Below, piece by piece: positions 43,301 to 50,997 of a stretch of 56,792 nucleotides of DNA. The notes below the pieces were generated by a model. It saw only the letters and a list, made by a program, of their open reading frames with translations, did no database searches and had not been told where the DNA came from. The position numbers and the translations under genes were made by a program. Source of the stretch: Zipacnadum sp036504235 (GTDB lineage: Bacteria; Armatimonadota; Zipacnadia; Zipacnadales; Zipacnadaceae); NCBI GenBank assembly GCA_036504235.1, contig DASXVN010000057.1, forward strand, positions 1 through 56,792, in the 5' to 3' direction. Positions within the stretch are counted from its first letter, which is position 1. Each line of letters starts with the position of its first letter.

Positions 43301-44008
43301 ATGGCCAACAAACCGTGGGAACCCACGTATGAGATCATCGAGCCCAGCGCCATCCGCCGGGCCATTGGGGAGCGCACCCAGGCCAGTTTCCGGGACGTGC
43401 CGCAGTTCTCGGTCAGCCGCCAGCTTCACTGCGGGGCGCTGATCGAGGCCCGCCTGGAGCTGAAAGAAGCCGGCGCCGACCCGCTGCCCTCCTACAACGA
43501 CTACCTGATCAAGCTCACCGGCCTGGCCCTGAAAGACCTGCCGGCGCTCAATTCGTGGTGGGAGGATGACGTCATCAAGCTGCTGGGGCCGGTGAATGTG
43601 GGGTTCGCCTGCGACACCGAGGAAGGCATCCTGATGCCCACCGTCTTTGACGCCGACCGCCGCTCGCTGGTGGAGATCGCCGCCGAGACGCGGAGCCTCG
43701 TCGCCGCCGCGCGCGCCGGCAAGCTGCGCGCCTCCCTGCAGAAGGGCGCGGGCTTCTCGCTGACCAACATCGGCCCGACCGGCGCGGACCAGTTCAACGG
43801 CATCATCAGCCCGCCGCAGACCGCAATTGTGGCTATCGGCGCGCTGGCCGAGCGGCCCGTGGTCATCGCCGGAGAGCTGCACGTGGAGCCGACCCTGTGG
43901 CTGACCATCACCCTCGACCACCGCGTCCACGACGGCCGCCACGGCGCGGGTTTCCTGGCGGCGATGGCCGAGCGGCTGGCGGACGGGGAGCTGCTGCGGA
44001 GGCTGTAG
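43301..44008 (+). CDS. Stand-alone 2-oxoacid dehydrogenase E2 catalytic domain
   Basis: 235 residues. Only the acyltransferase core of lipoamide-dependent E2 is present: 'PSAIRRAIGERTQASFRDVPQF' at the start, 'SLTNIGPTGADQFNGIISPPQTAIVAIG' in the middle, and the catalytic His/Asp motif as 'DHRVHDGRHGAGFLAAM' near the end. The N-terminal lipoyl and subunit-binding domains are missing, and no E1 or E3 gene is near. The substrate may be carried by a free lipoyl protein, or the reaction may be different. The TAG stop belongs to a family 3 repeat. Confidence 0.87.
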   Translation: MANKPWEPTYEIIEPSAIRRAIGERTQASFRDVPQFSVSRQLHCGALIEARLELKEAGADPLPSYNDYLIKLTGLALKDLPALNSWWEDDVIKLLGPVNVGFACDTEEGILMPTVFDADRRSLVEIAAETRSLVAAARAGKLRASLQKGAGFSLTNIGPTGADQFNGIISPPQTAIVAIGALAERPVVIAGELHVEPTLWLTITLDHRVHDGRHGAGFLAAMAERLADGELLRRL

Positions 44009-44111
44009 GGGTGGACTTTGGGGTGGGCCGACTGCGGCACGCCCCAATGTCCACCCGCTGTTTGCCGCCCCGGGTGGACATTGCGGCGGACCGCAAAGTC
44101 CACCCCTACAG
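44003..44111. repeat. Long family 3 palindrome
   Basis: The outer arms TGTAGGGGTGGACTTTG and CAAAGTCCACCCCTACA are perfect complements. Inside are two further hairpins with GTCCACCC and GGGTGGACA. It is the largest family 3 element. Its first TAG is the stop of the E2-type gene, and it ends 22 bp before the stop of the SDR gene on the other strand. Confidence 0.88.
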
Positions 44112-44132
44112 AACGGCAGGCCAGATCGTCCG

Positions 44133-45062
44133 CTAGAGCACGCCCTCGTCGAACATCCAACGCACCGCGCGCTCCAGGGTCTGCTCGGGGGTATACCGGG
44201 GCCGGAAGCCTAGTTCCACGAGCGCCGAGATATCCGGGCACATGTGCTCGAGAAAGTGGAAATTGGCGCCCTCGTCGGGCATGATCTCGCGGGCGAAGAC
44301 CTCCGGCGCCACGTAGCGCACCGGAATCTGCACCCCGTAAATCTCTCCGTAGCTGGCCACGAACCGCTCGCTGGTGAGGGCGTAGGCCGCGCCGACGTTG
44401 AAGATCCGCCCCGCGCTCTCCGCTCGGTGCTCGATCAGGCTGACATACCCGGCGGCTACGTCAAAGGCGTCGCAGGGGCCGACCAGATTGGTGCCGGGGT
44501 CGGGCAGGACTACCTCCTCGCCGCGCCGATGGGCCTGATGCACGGCCACCGAGCGGCCTCCGGCGCAATCCAGCGGAATCTTCCCCGGGCCGCAGATATT
44601 GGGCGGCATGATCCCGCACACCGCTACGGACCCGCCGCGCGCCTGTTCGATGACCGCCTGCATCTGCGCCAGGCGATTCCGGTAGCCCTCGAACGGGCAC
44701 ACCGTCTGCGGCGCGGGCGGCGTGGGCACGACCTTAGGCCTGCCCCACATCCACAGGGACCCGCAGGCGACCAGTTGCTCCACCCCGCCGGCGAGACAGG
44801 CCTCATAGACGACCGGCATTTCCCCCTGCAGAATATCCACGATGACCTGAGGCCGGTGCTCGACCACCCAGCGGTGGAAGGAGCCGTCCGCCATAGACTC
44901 GTGGTAGGGCATGACCACGTAGCGCACCCGCGACTGCGGGCCGCGCTCGGGCGGGGGAATCCGCCCGGAACTCATAACCGTGACTTCATGCCCGGCCTGG
45001 TCGAGCAGATCAGTGAGGAACGCGCCGTGGTGCCCGGTGCCGCCGATGATGAGAATCTGCAT
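44133..45062 (-). CDS. NAD-dependent epimerase/dehydratase-like (extended SDR) protein
   Basis: 309 residues. The Rossmann start is 'ILIIGGTGHHGAFL' (GGTGxxG, about 3-16). A YxxxK catalytic pair is not seen: the corresponding region reads EGYRNRLAQ, with Leu where Lys is expected. 'PPNICGPGK' and 'VGPCDAFDVAAGYV' are typical of the extended SDR fold. It may bind a nucleotide-sugar or be a non-catalytic NAD-binding protein. GGGAGG precedes the ATG. It is 40 bp downstream of the UspA-like gene in the same operon. Confidence 0.82.
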   Translation of the reverse strand: MQILIIGGTGHHGAFLTDLLDQAGHEVTVMSSGRIPPPERGPQSRVRYVVMPYHESMADGSFHRWVVEHRPQVIVDILQGEMPVVYEACLAGGVEQLVACGSLWMWGRPKVVPTPPAPQTVCPFEGYRNRLAQMQAVIEQARGGSVAVCGIMPPNICGPGKIPLDCAGGRSVAVHQAHRRGEEVVLPDPGTNLVGPCDAFDVAAGYVSLIEHRAESAGRIFNVGAAYALTSERFVASYGEIYGVQIPVRYVAPEVFAREIMPDEGANFHFLEHMCPDISALVELGFRPRYTPEQTLERAVRWMFDEGVL

Positions 45063-45102
45063 GAGAGCCTCCCGACCGGAGAATAGTCGCCCGTGGGGAC
45101 GA

Positions 45103-45936
45103 TTAGGGAACGATCAGCGTCGCCGCGTCCGGGGCCTGCAGGGCCGCCCGGCACAGGGGATGCCGGAGCAAAGAGCCTCCCCAGCGACTCGGGGGCGCGG
45201 GCAGCGCCACCAGGGACGGGTGGTGCTCCAGCGCCTCCTCCAGCAGCACCGCGGCGGGATCGCCCTGCGCAGCGCTGAAGGTGCACTCCAGGTGGTACGC
45301 GTAAAGCATGCTCCGGACATTGTGCAGGTCGTAGGCGGCCACCCCGCGGCGGCGGGCCACGGCGAGCACGGTGAGCGGCAGGTTCAGCCCCGCACAGACC
45401 TCCGCGGTGAGCGTCAGGGCGCGCGCCCCGGCGGGGGAAGACTCGTACAGGACCAGCGCCCGGCGCATTTCGGTGACCTCCCGGGCGCAAATCCACACGG
45501 GCGTCTGGGGTGACTCCAGCAGCCGCGTAAGATTGCGGCCCCAGCGAGCCGTCCCCGAGTTGCGCAGGCTGCTGCGGCCCACCATCAGGGTCTGGGCCAG
45601 CAGGGCTTTCCAGGCCATCCAGGGCCAGGGGGCGCCGCGGTACAGATGGATGCGGCTGGGCACGCCCGCCTCGTGGCAGAGCTGGCGGGCGCGCTCCACA
45701 TCGGGGGGAATGGTCAGACTGGGGGGATCGTCGTCGGGCTGGTCACTGGGCTGCAGGGCGCGGAGCACGAGGTCGCCCGGGGACTCCAGCAAATCGTCGT
45801 CGCCGCGACCCGGCTCATCCAGGGCGTGGAGCAAGTGCAGGCGGGCGGAACAGGCCACCGCCAGCTCTACCGCCTGGCGCAGGGGAACCCCAGCGCCCGG
45901 CCCGGTGTCAATACCGACGGCTAGGTTGCGCAGCAT
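45103..45936 (-). CDS. UspA-like universal stress protein, two domains
   Basis: 277 residues from ATG 45936, with GGGAGGAAG upstream; the frame is open further but without a better start. The first domain opens 'LAVGIDTGPGAGVPLRQAVELA'. The second opens 'RRALVLYESSPAGARALTLTAEV' (about 158). Both resemble Usp alpha/beta folds, but the ATP-binding GxxGxxxxGS loop is weak. Expression is probably from a TATAAT promoter shared back to back with the next gene's promoter. Confidence 0.75.
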   Translation of the reverse strand: MLRNLAVGIDTGPGAGVPLRQAVELAVACSARLHLLHALDEPGRGDDDLLESPGDLVLRALQPSDQPDDDPPSLTIPPDVERARQLCHEAGVPSRIHLYRGAPWPWMAWKALLAQTLMVGRSSLRNSGTARWGRNLTRLLESPQTPVWICAREVTEMRRALVLYESSPAGARALTLTAEVCAGLNLPLTVLAVARRRGVAAYDLHNVRSMLYAYHLECTFSAAQGDPAAVLLEEALEHHPSLVALPAPPSRWGGSLLRHPLCRAALQAPDAATLIVP

Positions 45937-45994
45937 CGGTCTTCCTCCCGCCCGCAGGGTCAGCGCCACACACGCGGCGCGTCTCTCGGCCCAG

Positions 45995-46024
45995 ATTATA
46001 GCAGAGGAAGGCGGTTGCGCGCCA
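45995..46024 (-). promoter_or_regulatory. Probable promoter for the Usp-SDR operon
   Basis: TATAAT on the minus strand (46000-45995). The best -35 is a weak TGGCGC (46024-46019) at 18 bp. It lies back to back with the promoter at 46046-46074, so this is a short divergent control region. Confidence 0.5.
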
Positions 46025-46045
46025 ATCAGGCGCCCCCTCCGGCGA

Positions 46046-46074
46046 TTGACGCCCTGGGCGCTGCGGCCTATAAT
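46046..46074 (+). promoter_or_regulatory. Consensus sigma70 promoter of the TolB-like gene
   Basis: TTGACG (46046-46051) and TATAAT (46069-46074) separated by 17 bp. The gene starts about 85 bp further on, after AAGGAG (46143-46148). Confidence 0.88.
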
Positions 46075-46159
46075 ACGCTCGGTTCCGAGTCGGTCTCCGG
46101 CGCGTGGGCGCGGGCCGATCACCCCTTGATTCCACGGTTGTGGAAGGAGTCACAGTAAT

Positions 46160-47134
46160 ATGAAGGCACCCCTTCGTTTTGTCGCTGTCGTGCTGAGTCT
46201 GCTGGTCTTGGTCGGCCTGGTGGTCGGCTGTGGAGGCGGGGGCGGCGGCGCCGTCTTCCTGAACGTCTTCCAGCGCACCAGTTGGGCCCAGACCCTCAAC
46301 GGCCCGATCACGCTGACCTCCTACGGCGGCAACCGGCTGCTGTATATCTACTCGATCTCCTCCAACGGCAGCGACGTGGCCCTGCTGACGCCCTCCCTGA
46401 ACAACGCCAACAACCTGCTGGAGGGCGGCCAGAACTCTGTGTACAGCCCCGACGCCGCTACCATCGCTTTTGCCTCGCGGCGCGCGACCGGCGGCAACAC
46501 CGGAGCCAGCCTGGCGCTTTACACCATGAGCGCCGCCAACGGCGACCGCTCGGGCCTGACCAAGATCACGGACGACGCCGGGGCCGGGGCCGACACGCAG
46601 CCCTCCTATAGCCCCGACGGCACGAAGATCATCTACTCCACCACCCGGGATACCGGCCGCTCGCATATCCGTCTAGCCAATGCGGACGGCTCGGGCGGGA
46701 TCACCGACATCACCCCGCCCAGCGACTCGCGCTTCTTCCAGTGGCCCGTCTTCAACCCGACCAATCCCGACCAGATCGCCGTGCAGGTGTCCGCAACCGA
46801 CCCCGTGGTGGACCCCAACGCCCAGATCGCCATCTACACCATCTCCACGGCGACCCTGACGCCCGCCACCGCCAGCACCTTCTTTGACGGCGGCCCCTCC
46901 TGGAGCCCGGATGGCACCAAGATCGCCTTCCACTCCAACCGCACCGGCGACTTTGACCTGTGGATCGTCACCGTCGCGGGGGGCGGCCTCACGCACGTGA
47001 CCAGTGATGCGCGCTCCGACGGCTTCCCGGTCTGGAACCAGACCGGCAGCCTGCTCGCCTTCACTCGCGACCGCGAGTTGTGGACGACCACGCCGGACGG
47101 CGTCACCCAGAAGCAGCTCTCCAGCCGCTTCTAG
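46160..47134 (+). CDS. TolB-like beta-propeller lipoprotein
   Basis: 324 residues. The signal peptide ends in the lipobox LVVGC (about residue 25). The Cys is followed by a Gly run, as in the lipoprotein at 230. The body has PD40/WD40-like repeats ending in 'SPDGTKI' ('SYSPDGTKIIYST', 'SWSPDGTKIAFHSNRTGDFDLWIV', 'SPDAATIAFASRR'), the pattern of TolB-type propellers. It is probably tethered in the periplasm or to the outer membrane. It has its own promoter and is followed by a strong terminator, so it is a single-gene unit. Confidence 0.88.
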   Translation: MKAPLRFVAVVLSLLVLVGLVVGCGGGGGGAVFLNVFQRTSWAQTLNGPITLTSYGGNRLLYIYSISSNGSDVALLTPSLNNANNLLEGGQNSVYSPDAATIAFASRRATGGNTGASLALYTMSAANGDRSGLTKITDDAGAGADTQPSYSPDGTKIIYSTTRDTGRSHIRLANADGSGGITDITPPSDSRFFQWPVFNPTNPDQIAVQVSATDPVVDPNAQIAIYTISTATLTPATASTFFDGGPSWSPDGTKIAFHSNRTGDFDLWIVTVAGGGLTHVTSDARSDGFPVWNQTGSLLAFTRDRELWTTTPDGVTQKQLSSRF

Positions 47135-47164
47135 CGCGGGAGGCCCGCCAACTGCCGAAATCTG

Positions 47165-47195
47165 CCCGGGTCCCTGCACTAGGGACCCGGGTTTT
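47165..47195 (+). terminator. Intrinsic terminator after the TolB-like gene
   Basis: CCCGGGTCCCT (47165-47175), loop GCACT, AGGGACCCGGG (47181-47191) and TTTT form a perfect 11-bp stem with a short U-tract. It is the clearest intrinsic terminator in the window. Confidence 0.9.
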
Positions 47196-47238
47196 GCTAA
47201 CGCTCGCCGGTTAGCCGCCGGGGGCGGTGAGGCTCCGC

Positions 47239-47952
47239 ATGTTACCGCTACGCGACAACATCCCCAGCAGCCGAGTGCCGGTGGTCAACTACCTGATCAT
47301 CCTGGTCTGCGTGGCGGTCTACGTCTTCCAGGTGCTCAACCCCCCTTGGACCGACCAGCACGCCTTCCGCCCCTCGCTGGTGCATGACTACGCGGCGGGC
47401 ACGCGCCCCGCGGTAGACCTGCTCGCCTCCGCCTTGGCCAGCATGTTCATGCACGGCGGCCTTCTGCATCTGCTCGCCAACATGTGGTTTCTGTGGATCT
47501 TCGGGGACAACGTCGAGGACCGCATGGGGCCGGGGCGCTACCTGGTCTTCTACCTGATCTGCGGGTTCGCCGCCACCGCGGCGCACGTGGCGATCACCCT
47601 GGCCGGCGCCAACCTCGGCGGCGCGGCCGCCGTGCACATCCCGATGGTCGGCGCCTCCGGGGCTATCGCCGGGGTCCTGGCCGCCTACATGCGACTTTTC
47701 CCGCAGGCCCGAGTACTCACGCTGATCCCCTTCTTCTTCATCATGGTAGTGGAGATTCCTGCGCTGCTCTTCATCGGGGTATGGTTTGTCCTGCAGTTCG
47801 TCTCGGGTCTGAGTACCCTCGGGGGCGGGGCAGGAGTAGCCTTCTGGGCGCACGTGGGGGGATTCCTGACCGGGTTGCTGCTGGTCGGCTTTTTCGCGAC
47901 GCTCCGCCGCAAGCCACGGGCGCCCCGGGTACTGGATTTGCGGCTGGACTAG
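47239..47952 (+). CDS. Rhomboid family intramembrane serine protease
   Basis: 237 residues from ATG 47239 (GAGG 6 nt upstream; GTG 47227 would leave no ribosome-binding site). About six membrane segments. The start 'MLPLRDNIPSSRVPVVNYLII' is typical of the rhomboid branch common in Chloroflexi, Armatimonadota and their relatives. Catalytic Ser140 (GASGAIAG) and His205 (AHVGGFLTG) are present. It cleaves membrane proteins within the bilayer. A family 1 composite repeat lies between it and the mannosidase gene. Confidence 0.92.
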   Translation: MLPLRDNIPSSRVPVVNYLIILVCVAVYVFQVLNPPWTDQHAFRPSLVHDYAAGTRPAVDLLASALASMFMHGGLLHLLANMWFLWIFGDNVEDRMGPGRYLVFYLICGFAATAAHVAITLAGANLGGAAAVHIPMVGASGAIAGVLAAYMRLFPQARVLTLIPFFFIMVVEIPALLFIGVWFVLQFVSGLSTLGGGAGVAFWAHVGGFLTGLLLVGFFATLRRKPRAPRVLDLRLD

Positions 47953-47988
47953 GGCCGGGCCCTTGCCGTGCTGTAGAGTCCCGCTGCG

Positions 47989-48102
47989 GCAGGAGAGGGG
48001 GGAACGGCAACGGCAAACCTCGTCCCCCCCCGGGACAATTCCCCCTCCCTTCAGGGAGGGGGGTGGAGTCTGCGGAGCAGACTCCTGGGGGTAGGGCCGT
48101 TC
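47989..48102. repeat. Composite family 1 repeat (reverse) with an extra inner palindrome
   Basis: Module 2 start (47989-48018, GGCAGGAGAGGGGGGAACG) and module 1 (48037-48102) are in the same relative order as at 12761-12880 but inverted. Module 1 here contains an added GGAGTCTGCGGAGCAGACTCC-type hairpin between the two conserved parts, in the style of an insertion. It ends TAGGGCCGTT. Confidence 0.85.
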
Positions 48103-48107
48103 GCCCC

Positions 48108-50621
48108 CTACCGCTCCGGCACCTCAAGCAGCAGCGTCTTGATCTCGTACGGGCGCCACTTTAGGCGGCTGAGGTTGACCTCGGCTCCCGGCTGCTCCAT
48201 GAGGTCCGCCTCGTAGGCCTTGGCCACCGGAAAGCCGGTGACGACCTTCCCGCTCGCTTTCTTCCCCGCGGTCTCGAAGGTGCGCAGGATATACGAGTGG
48301 CTGCGCTCGGCGCGCTTGAAGGCGGCGCAGGACACGCCCGGGGCCTCCAGGGAGAGGCACTCCGAGGACCGCGGCGCGGCCGGGTCGAGTTTGGCCTGGC
48401 TCACCAGCGGCGGCGCGTTGTGGCGCGCACCCAGTCGGTAGACCTCGTCGTTGAACACGCTGCGCTGGAAGGGCTGCAGCGCGAAGTGGTACTCGTGCTT
48501 GCCGTTGTCCTTGGCCAGCGGCGGTACGCGATAATTGGAGCTCATCAGCGTCGGACTGCGCAGCACACCCACCTCAATGACCCCACTCATCAGCCGATGA
48601 CTGGGCGTACCCTGATTGGCGAGCAGCATCCCCCAGTCCTTGTCGCCATAGGCCACCCAGTTCTGGGCCGGCCAGGCGCCCTTGCCGTGCAGGGCCGCGA
48701 GATGCAGCGGCGCGCCCTCGAGTTCCGGCGAGCCGTAAGGCACCTCGTAGTATGGGCGGCGCTCCACGGACGCGAACGGGATCTCATAGAGGGCCTTGCT
48801 GCTATGCAAGTCGATCTGCAGCGGGAACCCAATCAGCACCTCGGTGTTCTCTCCGGCAAAGTCCAGCCGGACGGTGGCGTCAATACGCTCCAGGTCCGGG
48901 TAGAAGACCAGTTCCTTCTCCCACTGCAGGCGGATCAGTTCCGGGAAGATGATGCGCTTCCCGTCCCGGTAGGAGGCCCAGTGCGGCGGCTCGGGGTCGC
49001 AGTCCTGATCACCGCGGATCTCGCCGGCCCAGACCAGGCGCGTGGACAGCGGGCCCTGCTCCACCGCGACGAGCCGCCGGGTCCCGACTTCCTCGGTGAG
49101 GATCGGCCCGATGATCTCCTCGTCCCACATGGTCCCGGACTCGTGGCGGAAGCGGACCTCGGGCAGGCACCCCTCCACCAGCGTGCGGTTCCAGTCGGAG
49201 CGCACCAGCTTGATCCCGGCGTCGGTGGGCGTGACGGAGTAGGGGCCGACCTGCAGTTCCTTGCCGGCTGCCTTAGCGCCGGCCTTGAGCTTGGGAGCGG
49301 CGACCTTGGCCTTGACCAGCGGCCAGCGGGTGACGCCCAGCGCGCCCAACTCCGGCATGACCAGAGTTTCCTTCCCGTGGCGCTCGGCCGGCAGCGGCTG
49401 ACCCGCGGCGTCGGCGAGGCTCAGGCCCTCGGGCAGGGCCAGGCTGAGCGGCTCGCGCCGGGCGAAGGGGAGCGGGTTGAACAGGCTGACGCCGGCGACC
49501 GCGCCGCCCGGGGCGTTGAGCGTGCGCAGCGCCCGCGTGGCGATCTTCCCGGTGGCCTTTACCACGTCCGCGCAGTAACCCATCACCCGCGCGTTGACCG
49601 AGTCGGCATGGCAGCCGCAGAGCGCATCGTGGAACTGGACATAGGACAGCTTGCGCCACTGCTCCACCAGCACCTCGTCGGGATACGCCGCGCCGCGCAG
49701 CGAGGCGCAGGCGGCCGCGGACTCCGCGCCAAAGGTCGCCCACTCCGCCCGGCGGTAAGCCTGCTTCAGCCCAATGCGGGTAATGTGGGTGCCGGGTTGG
49801 CTGGGGTTGAACTCGCCCTTGACTACCGGCGCGTCCGGGCGCAGCCGCTGCATCTCGGCCAGGGCCTCGCGGGCCAGGGCAAAGCGCACGGTGGTGCCGG
49901 CGGGCGGGGTATAGCCCAGTATCATCTCGATGATCTCTTCCTCCACCGGGTCTTCCTCCGCGCCGTACTGGCAGTAGACCACCGGCTGGTCCACCTCGGT
50001 AGCGAGCCCCAGCGCGACCCGGGGACGCTCCTCGGGAGTGTAGGCGACCGGCAGATTGCAGATGTGGGTGCGCCGGGTGACGGAGGCATGCCCGGGCAGG
50101 TAGAAGATCTGGCTGCCGTCCACGCCCTCCCAGCGGATGCCGCCGCGGCCGACCGCGGGATCCAGACCGGGAGTGCGCGCATCGCGGAACCACTGGTAGC
50201 CGAACTGCTTGAAAATCTGCGGCAACTGCGCGTTCAGACCGAAAGCGTCATCCATGTTCGCGAGGGTGGGCACCGCCCCCAGAGTCTCAGCGAACCACAG
50301 GCGCCCGTGGAGGATATTGCGGACCAGCGCCTCGCCCGCCGGCATGTTGGTGTCGGGGATAGCTTCTTCGCCGCCGGTGATATCCACCCGCCCCGCGGCG
50401 ATGAGCTGCCGCAGCTCCTCCAGGCGCTCGGGGTGATTGTCGAGATACTCCCGCACCAGCGCGGCCTGGTCGAACTCAAAGCGAAACTCCGGGTACTTGG
50501 CCAGGGCGTTCAGAGCGTCGGTGTACTGGCGGTCCCGGATGGCCGTCTGGGCCTCCGGCGTCCGGCGCCAGACGACGTCGCAATGGTAAAAGCTGACAAC
50601 CATGACTTGCTTCTTGGGCAT
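48108..50621 (-). CDS. GH38 alpha-mannosidase
   Basis: 837 residues from ATG 50621, preceded by GGAGGGAG. The catalytic N-domain opens 'VMVVSFYHCDVVWRR': His13 and Asp15 match the zinc ligands of H-x-D-x-x-W. The nucleophile is in NMDDAFG (Asp125, equivalent to the IDPFG Asp). 'YVQFHDALCGC' corresponds to the conserved HDAxxG. C-terminal beta domains follow, as in the family. I see no signal peptide, so it is probably cytoplasmic and trims mannose-containing oligosaccharides after import. The frame is open 711 bp upstream but without coding character. It is transcribed divergently from the large secreted protein. Confidence 0.9.
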   Translation of the reverse strand: MPKKQVMVVSFYHCDVVWRRTPEAQTAIRDRQYTDALNALAKYPEFRFEFDQAALVREYLDNHPERLEELRQLIAAGRVDITGGEEAIPDTNMPAGEALVRNILHGRLWFAETLGAVPTLANMDDAFGLNAQLPQIFKQFGYQWFRDARTPGLDPAVGRGGIRWEGVDGSQIFYLPGHASVTRRTHICNLPVAYTPEERPRVALGLATEVDQPVVYCQYGAEEDPVEEEIIEMILGYTPPAGTTVRFALAREALAEMQRLRPDAPVVKGEFNPSQPGTHITRIGLKQAYRRAEWATFGAESAAACASLRGAAYPDEVLVEQWRKLSYVQFHDALCGCHADSVNARVMGYCADVVKATGKIATRALRTLNAPGGAVAGVSLFNPLPFARREPLSLALPEGLSLADAAGQPLPAERHGKETLVMPELGALGVTRWPLVKAKVAAPKLKAGAKAAGKELQVGPYSVTPTDAGIKLVRSDWNRTLVEGCLPEVRFRHESGTMWDEEIIGPILTEEVGTRRLVAVEQGPLSTRLVWAGEIRGDQDCDPEPPHWASYRDGKRIIFPELIRLQWEKELVFYPDLERIDATVRLDFAGENTEVLIGFPLQIDLHSSKALYEIPFASVERRPYYEVPYGSPELEGAPLHLAALHGKGAWPAQNWVAYGDKDWGMLLANQGTPSHRLMSGVIEVGVLRSPTLMSSNYRVPPLAKDNGKHEYHFALQPFQRSVFNDEVYRLGARHNAPPLVSQAKLDPAAPRSSECLSLEAPGVSCAAFKRAERSHSYILRTFETAGKKASGKVVTGFPVAKAYEADLMEQPGAEVNLSRLKWRPYEIKTLLLEVPER

Positions 50622-50997
50622 GGTAGTTCTCCCTCCGGCGGTGCGCCGACTAGATGCGAACGCGGAGATATTCGCGGCAGAGGTGCGGGGACCTTCTCCG
50701 GGGAGGGTGGGTGGTCCAGGGTCGGTGGTGGGAACGGCTCTGCTTGGGCGGCATCTCCCTGGAGGGGCCGCATGCGAGCACGACCGGCGTCTGCGTCGGG
50801 CGCGCGGAAGCATCCGGCCCACGCCTAGCGCGAAGCCCTGGGCCGGATACTTGCGGCGTTCGCTCCGCTCACGTCCTCGTATTCGGCCCCTCCGGGAGAC
50901 GACACGGCACCACGCAGGTATCCCTCCGCTCGCCGACGAATCACTCCCCACGCACCTGCCCCACCCACGACTTGAGCACACCCAGGAGGCCTGTACC
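50622..50997. other. Divergent intergenic region, mannosidase and large secreted protein
   Basis: 376 bp between two divergent starts. I found no convincing -10/-35 pair on either strand and no repeat-family member. A short GAGCGG/CCGCTC-type dyad is visible near 50860-50950. Long open frames cross it on both strands but are extensions without start signals. Confidence 0.6.

Noticed and set aside
48297..50828. 843-residue open frame antisense to the mannosidase
   Set aside because: No recognisable domain. The minus-strand GH38 motifs are convincing, and the frame only mirrors its third-position GC.
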